A DNA stretch of 64,000 bases from Artocarpus heterophyllus (Eukaryota > Streptophyta > Magnoliopsida > Rosales > Moraceae): contig CM046350.1 of assembly GCA_025403435.1 (NCBI GenBank), positions 21,453,661-21,517,660 on the forward strand, read 5' to 3'. This document shows, piece after piece, positions 32,284 to 43,725 of this stretch. The translations under genes and the position numbers were made by a program. Under the pieces are notes generated by a model, which was given only the letters and a program-made list of their open reading frames with translations, made no database searches and had not been told where the DNA came from. Position 1 is the stretch's first letter. The number at the start of each line of letters is the position of its first letter.

Positions 32284-33364
32284 AGTTGCTTAAAGCCCTT
32301 ATTTTAAGAAGGCCCAATTTTCACCCCTTTTGAAGCCTGTATTGTAGCTATCATATTGTTTACTTTTTTCTTTTCTTTTTCTCTAAAGAAGCTAACCAAT
32401 TCTTGTACATGGTATCTTTACCACTAAAATGTAGAGAGTATTACTCAATTAGAAACTACACTGAAAAACTGCTTAATTAGAAACGGTAAGTTAGTAAAAT
32501 AAAGTTAAAATTTTTTTGGTTTTGTTTTTGGAAAGTTCTCTCTCATTTTCAAAAACACAAAAAATGAAAAAAATTTCAAAATGCTATTTGGTTAAAAATT
32601 TATGGGAAATGAAAATGAAAATTTCTTCATATTTTGAAAACGAAAAAAAAAAAAGTTGTTTTCATTTGTTTCAAAATTCCAACCCCTCTCTCCTTACATC
32701 CCAGACTCATCTCCCTCTCTCTTTCCTCTCAACCCAGCAATCCAATGCCACTGTTCGTCCAATATCATCATCGTCATTTGTTGACCGGTGTTGACTGTGA
32801 TTGTGTTGGTGGAGATGGGTGTCAAATCGAAGCTCTCGTTGAGGGGAACACGTTTTCGGGTTTAGCTTATTGAAATAGTGACTAGTTTGTTGGAAAATGT
32901 TCAAAAACCATCAATAGAGCGACAGCAGGCCCAGCATTTTCCAACGACAATTGGGGCGATGGTGGAGTGGTTTTTGCTCTTTTTGATGATAAGAACTCAA
33001 CAGTGCAATGCTTTGATAGATAGGATGTCAGATGACATCGAAAAATTGCTTGAAAGTTGTTGGAGGTACAGCAGCTTCGCATCATCTAAGGTGATAGGCG
33101 ATGAATGAGGCAGTGCCTTTCCAGCACCAGAGGTTTCAAAGGCCGGCATGTTGAAAAAATAGTTTGCAGTAGAATTTAAATTTTTTTTTATATCAAAGTA
33201 TTTTTTAAAACACAAGTTTGATACACTATATGCATAAATTAACCAGATCTTACCAACTTTGTAAATGCCGAAAAGCTTCCGCAACCAATAAAGAGAAGTA
33301 ACGTTCCAAAAGGACCTCAATCAACTGGCTTTCTTTATTATTTTCTATCCACGACCGGTGTGTG
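32284..33364. other. Intergenic DNA with a GC-richer unassigned stretch
   Basis: 32500-32660 is a run of AAAATGAAAA/TTTTGAAAA words, partly inverted, like a Mutator-type MITE edge. 32690-33160 is GC-richer and has several overlapping short open stretches (for example 32878-33108), none of them resembling a known protein. It may be a captured gene fragment. Confidence 0.4.
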
Positions 33365-35170
33365 TGTGGGCACACTTGTACAGCTCTTTTATCAGGCAGC
33401 TCTCCTTCCAACGAATTGAGAAAACCCAAAGCTATAGTTTGTGATGTGTGAACAACAGCTTTTTAGGGAGTTTCAGAGTCTCACCAACGGAGTCTCACTC
33501 CTAATCTCTCAATTGATCTAAATAATAATGAGTCTCATTCTCTTTTATATAAAGGTTGGGCCTAGGAGTCAGTTCTTATCAAATAAGTCCTCAAAAATTT
33601 GAATCAGAATCAATATCTAATAAAACTCATGTGAAAACACGTGATCTTTTTATTGCTTGGTTGGCGGACTAAACTGGCAGATTGACCTGCCGAACTTGCT
33701 CCATCGACAGGCCAAACTTAAAGATCGGCCTGTCGAACCTCCAATAAAAGATCCATGCGAATCTTTATTTCTCACTTGAGATTCTTAAGATAGAGCCTCA
33801 GTTTTAATTCAAATAACCCAATGGAGAAGTTATCTGATTAAAATAGTCATATCTAGACAATCTCTAGGAAAACAAACATTCCAGATAATTCAACAAGTTT
33901 CTCTTGAATTAATTCAAAAATTAATCCAACCAATAAACAGATATGAACTATCTTATCTTGATAATTCAACAAATTTATCTTGAATTAATTTTCATAAAAT
34001 TAATTCAATCGATAAACAGACATGAATTATCTAATCTTATTGAATTTCAGCCAATCTGATAATTTTGATACAAGTCATCAGTTATTGGAAAAGCACGTCG
34101 TATCATTACAGAATTTTTATGAGCTAGCAAAGGGGACCTGATGGACCTATATAGTTTAAGCTCTCGATAATTATGAAACCCAATATCCTAGATATACATT
34201 TCATAATTATCAACTCTAACGCTACTCTACTAAAAGCTTAGAGCTGTACTCTTCAATTATATAGAATTACGAAGCCTGTGTAGCTAAGTCTCCATGACAT
34301 CTCACAATGTGTTGTATCCCTATAGGATTGTCTATAATCGGCTTAAGAATAAATTCTGTCTTACTTTCTCTATTATTTTTATCTTACGTTCCATTATCTC
34401 ACTATCGAAAAACTTACCCTTCAAAGATGGTATACTATTTGGTTACACCTATGTATCTAAATGGTTGAGTGCTTTATTTTTTTAATTACAAGATAACGCA
34501 TATAAGAGAATATCAACTACTCCTAAAGAGGAGCTATGGATCCTATATCTATGAATAAACAGGTCTACGCTATCAAGAGTTATACCTCCAACATACCGAC
34601 ATGCGTACCACTATTAAAATATGGATGTCACCATTTGGTACATCAAAAGACATAAGTCAAGACAATGGGACCACTATTTATCTCAAGATTAAGATACGAC
34701 ACGAATGATTGCGTAAAGTGAATCGATTTGCCGAGACAAAATTATTAATCCAAATCAGTTCACTTTACGTCCCGATCCAACACATCGATACCTATGATAA
34801 TGTGCCAATGTTTCTATTCATGAAGTCCTCCTCCGATGGCCAAGACAAACTATCTCTCTTTAGGGATATAGACAACATAACGATCTTTTGCATGAATAAA
34901 GTGTCTAACTTTATTTCCTCGATTGCGGATCTTATGATTTAGACCATTACCTTAAGAATCGTGTCTTTCATATAATCTGTCTATCATATGCCAAATTCTT
35001 AAAGGTTTGGACTGACAGTCTCAGACTTTTGTTTGCTTAATATACATTCAACAAATATGAACGTAAAGAGACCAAGATTTGGTATATAGATAATAAATAA
35101 ACTCTTTATTGATAAACATGTCTTCAAAAATATATTACATTTTTACGTCTTAGGACATACACGTCTCACA
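33365..35170 (-). mobile_element. Probable Copia-type long LTR or LTR-derived element
   Basis: On the minus strand it starts TGTGAGACGTG and ends GTGTGCCCACA, so it has TG..CA ends with matching TGTG/CACA. A TATA box (minus, 33543-33554) lies about 180 bp from the end, as expected for a long U3 followed by R-U5. The bulk (33750-35150) resembles a noncoding repeat type common in plant genomes. The open stretch 34709-34942 is not a gene. GGCCTGTCG-type motifs lie at 33670-33745. No matching target duplication was found, so the exact ends and the solo-LTR reading remain uncertain. Confidence 0.45.
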
Positions 35171-36740
35171 TGATGATCATAGGAGGGTAGCACATGATGG
35201 CTGTTGGCGGTGGGAGAGTGGTCGATCAGAGTGGTAGCATTTTTTCTTGAGAGAGAGAAGAAAGAGAAAGATAAATATTATCTGTTTTAATTAATATTAC
35301 ATTAATGATCGGCGTATTTAGACTTAAATTTGGTTATTTTTACATTCATAATTTTCTTATTAAAATTATTTTGTTTTTAAAAAATGTACTACCATATATA
35401 GCCGAATACAATTTTAAGAGCAGTCACAACACATTTCTCAAAATATTTTTGTTCCTGATTTTTTTTAAAAGCAAAAACCAAAATAAAAACACTATGAAAC
35501 GGGCTTAAACTTTCATGAAAATAAATAAAAAGAATCAAGGAAAAAAATCTAGGTTAAAAATAGGAAAATGAAGTTAATTATGAATCTTCGTTTAAAAAAA
35601 AAAAAACGTGGCTTCTCTTTTTTATTCAAAAAGTTATGCATTCATTTCTTCTTCCTTTATTTGAACAATATCTCTTCTTTTTTCATTAAAAAAAAAATCT
35701 ATTCTCTCCCTTACTTCTCAAAACTGAATTTTTTAAGGGACTTCTCAAAGCTGAATTGCTACCCTCTTCTCAATATTTTTCTACAGATTTATAGGATATA
35801 TTATACTCATTTTTATCAACTTGTTGATTATTGCTTTTTGAGATTTACATTTAGCTATTTTTTTTTTGTTATTGTTATGTGGTGTTAATTTATTTTTCAT
35901 ACACGTCTAATAGAAAATACATACCGGCGTTTAAAACCTAAAAAAAAAAAGAAAAGAGAATAATAGAAATTTTGATTTTGTCTCAAAACGGAGCTTTTGA
36001 AACTCGCTAGTAGTCAAAGATAATAAACTCAACTGATAATAGGGTCATCGTGAATGATCAGTTTAGAGATGATGAAGTTATGACAGGAAAATAAAAACCG
36101 TAAAGTATAAAATGATAAAATTTGTGATTATGATAAAAGGAACATCAAATATTGAGTAATTTTATTTACGTTGTTATTTGTTTTTCTTTAGTTGCTGTAA
36201 TGTATTTTTTTGTTATTTTTAAATAATAAAAGATGACATTAATTTTTTTTTCATTTAATGCGCAAATATTTCACACAAGTACATACTTTTTTTTTTTGCT
36301 CGTATACGCACATACATATTCTTTTAAAAGACCTCCTTAAAAAATTTCGCTTAACGCCCCAAGTTGCCTTAAGCAGGCCTTGGATTGGCAGGGACCTCAT
36401 AGTGAGGCCATGGATACACATCATGAAATTGAAAAGGGTAGGACGTGAATCTTAGATGATAATTAAAACTATGCATCACAATCCTCCATAGTCTGACCTT
36501 TCTTTTTTTTTTTGGTAAAACCCCTTGGTATCTAGGCCCATCACGAACGGCATGAACTTTTAAGGACCCCTCAACGTTTAGATAGTTTAGCCTAACTAAT
36601 TTGTAGTCGACTTTTGAAGAGACCTAAAGACGGTAAAAAATTTTCAACACTGATGATTGCGTTCACAAGACTAACCTTTCTTTATTATCCTTTTTTCGTC
36701 AACCATGTGGTAATGTTTTGTTTTGTAGGGGCATATAGAG
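35171..36740. other. AT-rich intergenic DNA
   Basis: No gene seen. Long A/T runs give chance open stretches (35305-35508, 35568-35888) rich in Phe, Lys and Leu, a composition artefact. 36340-36420 and 36520-36620 are slightly GC-richer but unassigned. Confidence 0.55.
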
Positions 36741-36748
36741 ATAGCAGT

Positions 36749-37307
36749 AGAGGTGGCAATAATCGTGTTTATGTCGGCACGTTTACAACACGACATGATT
36801 AATAAATGTGTCAGAAATGCAAACACGAACACGACACGCCTATGGCACGCGAAACACGGTACGACACGATTAACACGATTATTAAATGTGCCGTGACGGG
36901 TTGACACGATAACAACACGCATTTGAAACGTTTATGACCCAATTAACTAAAAATTAAAAAATTTTAAAAATAATTTTTTTTAAAAAAAAACCAATAAAAA
37001 AATAAACAAAAACACGATATCTAATTAATACTAACCTACTATAAATATTTCAAATATTTTTATTTTTAAATTTAAATGTGTTATAAATGGGCGGGTCGTG
37101 TCGTGCCGTGTTAACATGTTTACGACCCGTTTAATTAAACGTGTTAAGGCGTGTGTAGCGTGTTAGCACAATTTCAGCCTGTTTATTTTCGTGTTATTCG
37201 TATCAACCTATTTATGACACAATTAATAAATATGTGGTCTAAATCTATTTATTTTTTGTCGTTTTTGTAATGTATTATTGTATCGTGTCTAAAATTACAT
37301 GCCCTAA
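36749..37307. mobile_element. Nonautonomous hAT-like element (559 bp) with perfect 8-bp target duplication
   Basis: ATAGCAGT flanks the element on both sides (36741-36748 and 37308-37315). The ends are AGAGGTGGCAATAAT and, reversed, TTAGGGCATGTAATT, imperfect inverted repeats of hAT style. The interior is filled with CGTGTT, GACACGA and ACACGATTA words in both orientations, which gives extensive self-complementarity. No transposase reading. An 8-bp duplication is the hallmark of hAT insertion. Confidence 0.85.
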
Positions 37308-37315
37308 ATAGCAGT

Positions 37316-38204
37316 GGGGATGCGTAAACTAATTGGCCAACTGGTAGCCAGGGTCTGCACACACTGGTGCTCTTCAGCACACAGAATAGTACCCTCCCAG
37401 AAAGGCAGAAGAAGAGTCAGCGTGGCTGTGTTATTTGTGTAAGAATTGAAACGCACGCACTGTGCTTTAGCCAAAAAAAATAAGGGAAGAAAATTTGAAA
37501 ATTAAAGCAACCATTATTACCTACTGTTGCAAAGCATTTAATTGATTAAGTGCAGTCCCCTTTATTTATTGGAAATTTCTCCTTTGGGTATTAACAGGCC
37601 TCCTTAGTTCAGTGCTCGAATTACAAATTAAATTTTTTTTGTTATAGTATTTTTTTTTATAAAAATTATTTCTTTTCCAAACTTACAACACAAACACGGA
37701 CCATATATTTAACGGTTAGAAATTTGTTAAATATATATATACACACATATATATGATTTTAATAAGTTTTAATAGTCGTTAGAATAGCAGATCTAATGGG
37801 TTCATTTCTTTTTCTTTCTTTTTTTTTCAGGCCAAGAAGATGAGACAATCGGTGTTATGATTCTCTCTCTGTCGCTCTATCAATATACTAGAATCTTTCA
37901 GCTGCCAACATAACATGTTCCACGTTTTAGACCCTTCACTGCAAATTTTCTCCTGCCCTAAAATTAGCCTGCCCCGGACAAACTACACTCATTGTCATTG
38001 ATTAGACATGAGAGTTATCTCTGCCAGCTTTTCATGCTCAGATTTTAAGGCACCGTTTGGATTATGGTTCCAAAATTTGGCGGTTTTTGGCTGCAAAACC
38101 TAGAAAGTGTGTTTTCAACTTATAATTCGAACTGTCGTTTAAATGCACAGATAAAGTGTAAGTCTAAATTAGGAATAAAATTAAATCGTGTTTAGATATG
38201 TATT
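37316..38204. other. Intergenic DNA, unassigned
   Basis: 37330-37460 is GC-richer (GCCAGGGTCTGCACACACTG) and could be an untranslated exon or promoter remnant, but nothing can be named. (TA)n near 37727-37755. A CCGTTTGGATTATGG stretch near 38053 resembles a MITE edge. Confidence 0.4.
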
Positions 38205-38925
38205 GAACTATATGTTTAGCAGGAGGGAGAGATAAAAGGAGGAGATTAATTTTGTGTTCGGTTGGAGGAAAGGAGAGATAAAAAGACGAGCTCCCCTTCT
38301 TGGCTCATTAGATTGAAACACTTCATTAGTTGAACAATTGAAGTAATCCGTCATCTTTTATGCTCTACTTGGTAGAAGAGATGGATAGAGTAGGAGGGAT
38401 AGGGAATGTGAAAGATGAGGAAGATTATGATAATCTTTCAAGTTGTTTGGTAGGAGAGAAGAAGAGTTGAAAAGATAAATGATAGTTACATGTCTAATTA
38501 TTAATTTATCTATTTTACTATTTGTTAATTAATTTATTTTGAAGGTTAATAACTTTTTTTAATTTAAATCAGATAGATTTGCTAGGTCTTGCTATAAGTA
38601 GAAGGATCCAAAATGATAGGCCCATTAAGAGAGTCTCTTTCTATGTCTCTTTTCTTCCTTCCAACTAAACAATGGATTAAGATTCTTCTCATACCCCTCT
38701 CCCTCCCTCCTATATACTAAACACAAGCTTACTTTCAAAAGTATCTTATCCACTCAACAAATTATTAATAAATAATACAAATGGACAACAAAATAATTCA
38801 ACAAATTACATCACTTGTCTTTTCAAGTCTTATTTTATCCTGTTAAATAACATGAAAGATTATCATAATACTCTCTAACATTTCTACTCTCTACTTTTCC
38901 TACCAAACGGAGTCTTAGAGTGTTC
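38205..38925. repeat. Nested MITE cluster with several inverted-repeat pairs
   Basis: The outer pair is TGTTTAGCAGGAGGGAGAG (about 38214) and its inverted form CTCCCTCCCTCCTATATACT followed by AAACA (about 38700-38725). The next pair inward is GTGTTCGGTTGGAGGAAAGG (about 38254) against CTTCCTTCCAACTAAACA (about 38653-38670). Related TTGGTAGAAGAG, TTTGGTAGGAGAG and CTACCAAAC(G) words occur at about 38370, 38447 and 38900. It looks like related elements inserted into one another. Confidence 0.6.
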
Positions 38926-39085
38926 AGAAGAAATATTCAAGTCACAATAGTTGATCAACATATTGTAATATATAAGAGCTTTATACTATAACATACTTGT
39001 TTTATATTGTAATATATGAGAGTATTATATTATTTACAGTTTAAACTTTATAGTATAAATAACTCTCTCAAATACCTATAAAATA
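38926..39085. repeat. MITE-like repeat, member E (degenerate)
   Basis: Shares TATAAGAGCTTTATACTATA and TATGAGAGT with the family of members C and F, flanked by GTGTTCAGA on the left and TCAAATACCTATA on the right. Confidence 0.45.
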
Positions 39086-40181
39086 CCTATGGAGGAAACT
39101 AGGAATTAAATTTTCCAATCAGAATGCAAAATAGATTCAAAATGGCTGAAAACTGGAAGGCTAGGGGCGGGCTTAATTCTTGAAATTGGGGGTTTCGATG
39201 GTTAATTAGCCTATTAAATGAGGTTCAAAATGGTAGTACTTTTTGCCATGCAAACAACATTTAAATCCGAGCAAGCTCAAAAATTCTGTGGACATTTTTT
39301 TTTAATAAATTGCTGGCTATTTCAGGATTTCAGTTTACTAGGCTAGTATCATTCTCCCTAATTGTTAACATTTGGGTAACCTTTTTTTAAAAAAAAAAAA
39401 AAACTGGGAAGTAAGGTAGCCTTGCTTCTAAGTGAAACCCAATTTAAGTGTCTTTTTTTTTTTTTTTTTTGAGTTTAACCATTTAATTTCTAATCCAATT
39501 GCACACTCTTAGTGGTACAATAGGGTGAATTTCACTTTCCACTTTCCAGGCTGCAGAGCGCTTTTGAAGCACAAGATATCATTAATGTTGTTCAGGACTC
39601 TCTCTTGAATAAGCTGAACAGGGCATGTTTTAGCTCCATCTAAATTTTCAGTTCTTCACCTTCAGAATTGCTGGTTCCTAACAATATAGCACATTAATAT
39701 TTCTTTTAAGAGTATAAAGGCAGTTCAAAATATCAATATTAAATAATAATAATCAGCAACTGCATGATAAAAGTGGGAAAATTTACGTAGTCCCTTCGGG
39801 AAGGAAAAAAATCAAATAGCTTAAAAAAATCTCTCTATCAGAAAAGGCAAAGCAACTGCCCACGGTCAAAGCTTTCCTGTTCTGAAGGAAAAATATGCCA
39901 AGTTTGAGTGGCACTACTCTGCTCATCTTTAATCAACAATGGCTTTTCTATAATAATAATAATAATAATTTTATACAGCCCACTAGATTATATGAAAAAA
40001 AGATCCAATCTCAGTTTCCAAAGTACTGTTACATTCGATTAGCAAATACATGTACTGTATCATTCTTAAAGTTAGTTTCTAAACAACTTTTCTTTCAAAC
40101 TAACTCACAGACACCAAATGAGCATGTAGTAATTGATCTAAGAACTCGTCTCAAGGTATTCCACAATGTCGCTGTTCAAGC
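39086..40181. other. Intergenic DNA with one exon-like stretch
   Basis: Mostly unassigned. At 39550-39643 an acceptor-like pyrimidine run ending CAG precedes a 30-codon open reading (LQSAFEAQDIINVVQDSLLN, continuing to a TAA) that looks more protein-like than its surroundings. No upstream exons were found. The open stretch 39895-40221 is rich in Asn and Lys runs and is not called. Confidence 0.35.
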
Positions 40182-40575
40182 ATTTATTAGAAAAGAAAAA
40201 AAAAAATCCAATCGTGATTAAATTATTAGTGAAAAAAAGGGAGACAAGTGTTTAAAGTGCCCTGTTGCCTTTTTCTCAAACAAGGAAAAAAGTGGAACTT
40301 CAGTGAATTGAATATGAAAAAAGAAGAAGCAACTCCTCAAATTACCCTCAGAAACAGTTCTGCAATTTAGTTCTTCACAAATTTATTAGAAAAGTAAAAA
40401 AAATCTAAAGCTTGATTAAGATATTAGTGAAAAAAAGGGCAACAAGTATTTGAAGTACTCTATTGCTTGTTTTCTCAAACAAGGAAAAAAGAAGAAGTGA
40501 AACTTACAGTAAATGGAATATGAAAAAGAAGAAACAAATTCCTAAAATTACTTTCAGAAACAGTCCTGAGATTTT
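40182..40575. repeat. 199-bp tandem duplication abutting the LRR gene stop codon
   Basis: Unit 1 (40182-40380) and unit 2 (40381-40575) share ATTTATTAGAAAAG, TATTAGTGAAAAAAAGGG, TTTCTCAAACAAGGAAAAAA and TTTCAGAAACAG, or near variants, in order. Unit 2 covers the start of the likely 3'UTR of the LRR gene (minus strand), so the poly(A) region may be duplicated. The divergence is moderate, so it is not very recent. Confidence 0.85.
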
Positions 40576-42003
40576 TTACAATAACAAGAAACTCATCAAA
40601 CACACAACAAACCAAAATGTAACATGATTTGGCTTCAACAATGAAACATTTGAGCTTTCCTTAAGTCTGTTCTCAGATGGCTTCATTCTCCCTGAGTACT
40701 CATTTGGGTGCTTCAAAGCCAAAGTCTTATCACTTGTAGGCTCACTAGTTGCATTCAAGCAAACAGGTGCTTCTAAAGAAACAGAAACATTCCTCTGGTA
40801 CAGCTCATTTCTAGTGCACAAACCTTTGTTTCCTCTAATATCTAGTCTCTTTCCAAGCTTGTCAATGAAATCTTCAGAAAGTAATACTTCTCCACTAAGC
40901 TGATTGTTGCTCAAATTCAGGAGATCCAAACTTGGGAGTGTCCCTAAACTTGGAGGTATTGTCCCAATGAGGCTGTTGTTGTCTAGAGAGAGAGAAGAGA
41001 GGTGTTTCAAGGAAGACAAAGAAGTGGACAATTTGCCTTTCAATCCACAGCTTGAGAGGCTAATTGTTTGGAGCTTCAAGAGTTGTTCTGCAAACGGGGG
41101 TATTTCTGTGTTCAAAGGGTTGTGATCTAATATCAGGTACTGTAAACTCTCCAGACCTGAGAGGGTTTCAGGGATTGGACCATTTAGTAAATTGTTGCTC
41201 AAGTCAAGCAAGACCAAGCTCTTGAGATCACCAAGATTTGGTGGGAACCTTCCCATAAGTTTGTTGGAACCCAAATCAATTTTTTGGAGGAAATGGAGTT
41301 GACCCAAAGAAGAAGGTACTTGACCCTCTAGGGAGTTCCAACTTAAGTCCAAAATAATCAAGTTTTCCATGCCTCCAATTTCTTGAGGGACTTCACCACC
41401 TAAACGGTTGTAACTCAAGTCAAGTTGCTCCAACATAACCATCTCACCAATCTCCCTAGGTATCACTCCCTTTAGGCTGTTTTGGGAGAGGCTTAAGACT
41501 GTTAAGCTGACAAGTTTGGATAAGCTTGGTGGGATTTTGCCAGAGAGGGCTGGGTTGGACACAAGGGATAGGTGTTCCAACGAAGATAGTGAACCAAAAA
41601 GTGAAGGAGAAAGAGTGACTTGAGAAGCTAGGAAACAGTTGAAGATTGAGAGGGTCTTTAGGTAAGGCAACTTGAGCAAGGAATCTGATAGTTTAGCAGA
41701 GGTTTTGCAAGGAGGGTTAAGAATGTCTGGGCCAATATGAATCTTTGTGACATGAAAAAGTGGTGGGTCTTCTTGACCAATCTCACACTGAACACCTGGC
41801 CATGGGGTCTCACTACATGGCAGTGGGTGTTGTTTGGACCAATCTGAGTCACCAAGAAGAGCATCAAACACATCAAAAAGCCCCAAAAGTTCCTCCTTTT
41901 CCATATCCATTTCAAGCTCATAATCTAAGTTGCTCTGAGATGATCTCACTTCAGAAGCCAAAACAAGAAACCCAACAAGGAAAAAAGACAGAAGAGTAGC
42001 CAT
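40576..42003 (-). CDS. LRR protein, PII-2-like (Piriformospora indica-insensitive protein 2 family)
   Basis: Intronless gene of 475 codons. Residues 1-20 form a signal peptide (MATLLSFFLVGFLVLASEVR). A Cys-containing N-cap follows (about 35-105, LLGLFDVFDALLGD, PCSETPWPGVQC, FHVTKIHIGP), then about ten plant-type LRRs (about 108-375, LDLSYNRLGGEVPQEIG pattern), a C-cap with Cys396 and Cys415, and a hydrophobic tail 461-475 (TFWFVVCLMSFLLL). No kinase domain. The N-cap and tail match the PII-2/At1g13230-type family, linked to root interaction with a beneficial fungus. The tail fits a GPI signal or a single membrane anchor. An in-frame ATG lies upstream at 42090, but the one at 42003 places the signal peptide at the terminus. 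The family assignment is from memory; the function in this species is not shown. Confidence 0.88.
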   Translation of the reverse strand: MATLLSFFLVGFLVLASEVRSSQSNLDYELEMDMEKEELLGLFDVFDALLGDSDWSKQHPLPCSETPWPGVQCEIGQEDPPLFHVTKIHIGPDILNPPCKTSAKLSDSLLKLPYLKTLSIFNCFLASQVTLSPSLFGSLSSLEHLSLVSNPALSGKIPPSLSKLVSLTVLSLSQNSLKGVIPREIGEMVMLEQLDLSYNRLGGEVPQEIGGMENLIILDLSWNSLEGQVPSSLGQLHFLQKIDLGSNKLMGRFPPNLGDLKSLVLLDLSNNLLNGPIPETLSGLESLQYLILDHNPLNTEIPPFAEQLLKLQTISLSSCGLKGKLSTSLSSLKHLSSLSLDNNSLIGTIPPSLGTLPSLDLLNLSNNQLSGEVLLSEDFIDKLGKRLDIRGNKGLCTRNELYQRNVSVSLEAPVCLNATSEPTSDKTLALKHPNEYSGRMKPSENRLKESSNVSLLKPNHVTFWFVVCLMSFLLL

Positions 42004-42900
42004 GAGAGAAGACCAAACTTTCACACACAGCAAAAACAAAAACCCCACTCCACTATTCAACTTATAATTGATCAAGAGAATGTACAACAAGATGGGACTA
42101 AAAAGTCTATCTACTTTTCAATACGAGTTCTTCTCTTTTTTTCCTTTTGAATTGATTTGGTGGCAAAGGAGAAGAAAGCAAAGTATCTTTGGAAACCCCT
42201 TTGTCGATGCCAACATGCGTATGCTTTTTTGCGTCAGTCACCAAGGCTGCATTGATATAAATCCTAAAGTGGTCGCCTGCGCTCTATGCCCCCACACTTT
42301 TCCATGTGGTGAATGTGACTGTTTGTAGTCTTGCATGGAAAAGAGAGTGACAAGAGAGCAAGGAAGTTTAATATAAGTAGGAACAATTTGTCAGACCAGC
42401 CATTATAGTTACCCATGGAAATGGTAACATGATGGGACTTGGCCTATTTTTTCTTTTTCTTTTTCTTTTTGGTAATGGTCTTGCTTATTCTCAGCACTCT
42501 CAGAATCTTTTCTTTCATACATGAAGAACGCCCAATATCTCTCTTATTGATTGGTTGAATTTGGAGTCCCATTTCCAGACAACTTTATTCTATTTCTATG
42601 TACCCCTTTTTTTTTAAAATCAATTCCCCGAGGAGGGTAACAGGAAAGCACCACTTCTAAGGGGACATCATTTTCACCAAAACTCTTCCTGCCGCCTGTT
42701 GCTCGTCTTTCGTGCAGCTTGAAATCAAACCAAATCAACTCATTTTATGCAGAATAAATTTGATAGTGCAAAATTCCTAGTAAATTGTTAAGAGTCCTGT
42801 AAGTAGTGTTCCATTTCTATATAGTTGCTTATAACTTATGAATGAAGCCTTATAGACTATAGTCTCGCCATAGAATTTTACCCGAGGTTCTGTGTGCCTC

Positions 42901-42934
<34 letters not shown>

Positions 42935-43543
42935 TAGTTTTGAGCAAGGCTAGACTCTGGAGTACGTATAAATAATGGGCCATGTTAGGCACAACGTGAC
43001 AACAAGACTCTTCCTAATTAAATGGACTGTTCTAAGCACAGTCCCATCCATTTGACAACTTTAATCTTTTTTAGCTTTTATATATATATATATATATATA
43101 TGTAGCTAAAATTATTTTTTAACAGCTCTATCGCATTTTTAATTATCCAACAGTTGGGGGAAAAAGCACCTACAATTCAAAATTTTGGAATGTATTAGTT
43201 CTACCATAAAGTTTCCAAGAGAAATGGCAATATGATGGGACTTGGCTACCTACTCTAAGCACACTGATCATGATATCTTTCATTTTCATGTGTCAAGAAC
43301 CCATTTTCCCAGAAAACATTACACTGATTGCGTAACTGAGCAACTAATAGTTTACCATACAATGCCTTTCACTTTTTGTGTTTAAATCTAGAATATGAGG
43401 GAAATAACAATAAGAAACAAAAAAAGCAAAAAACAAGCCTTGTTAGGCTGTATCATCAACTGATATGAAACAAATAAAAGGCAATACTCTTCACAGAAGT
43501 ATTAATATTGTATATTGAGCTCAATGCCATATTCGCCATACAT
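42004..43543. other. Upstream region of the LRR gene
   Basis: The 5' flank of the minus-strand LRR gene. A TATA-like element (TTTATATC on the minus strand, about 42254-42264) would give a 5'UTR of roughly 220 bases; this is a candidate only. The open stretches 42068-42328 and 42544-42738 have no recognisable domain. (AT)n microsatellites lie at about 42904-42932 and 43079-43102. Confidence 0.4.
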
Positions 43544-43725
43544 TTGACTTATAGGATGTTTAGCAAGTATGGTTAAAGCTAACTTTTTAGTTACCAAATA
43601 GTGTAAGCTCTCACATGCTATAGTAGAAAACAAAAAGTTGTTGCAGTATAAAACTATTATACACTACAGTGTTTTAAACTAAAAGATTAATTCTAACCAT
43701 AAATGCTGAACACCTTATAAGTCAA
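43544..43725. repeat. MITE-like repeat, member F, with about 20-bp terminal inverted repeats
   Basis: The left end TTGACTTATAGGATGTTTAG and the right end (reversed) TTGACTTATAAGGTGTTCAG form inverted repeats. The interior has CTCTCACATGCTATAGTA and TTGTTGCAGTATAAAACTA, matching the family core. 43726-44279 beyond it holds no recognised feature. Confidence 0.7.

Noticed and set aside
34709..34942. 77-codon reading in the Copia-like LTR
   Set aside because: It lies in noncoding LTR-type sequence and has no family similarity.
40904..41125. Plus-strand reading within the LRR gene
   Set aside because: Antisense shadow of the LRR coding region.
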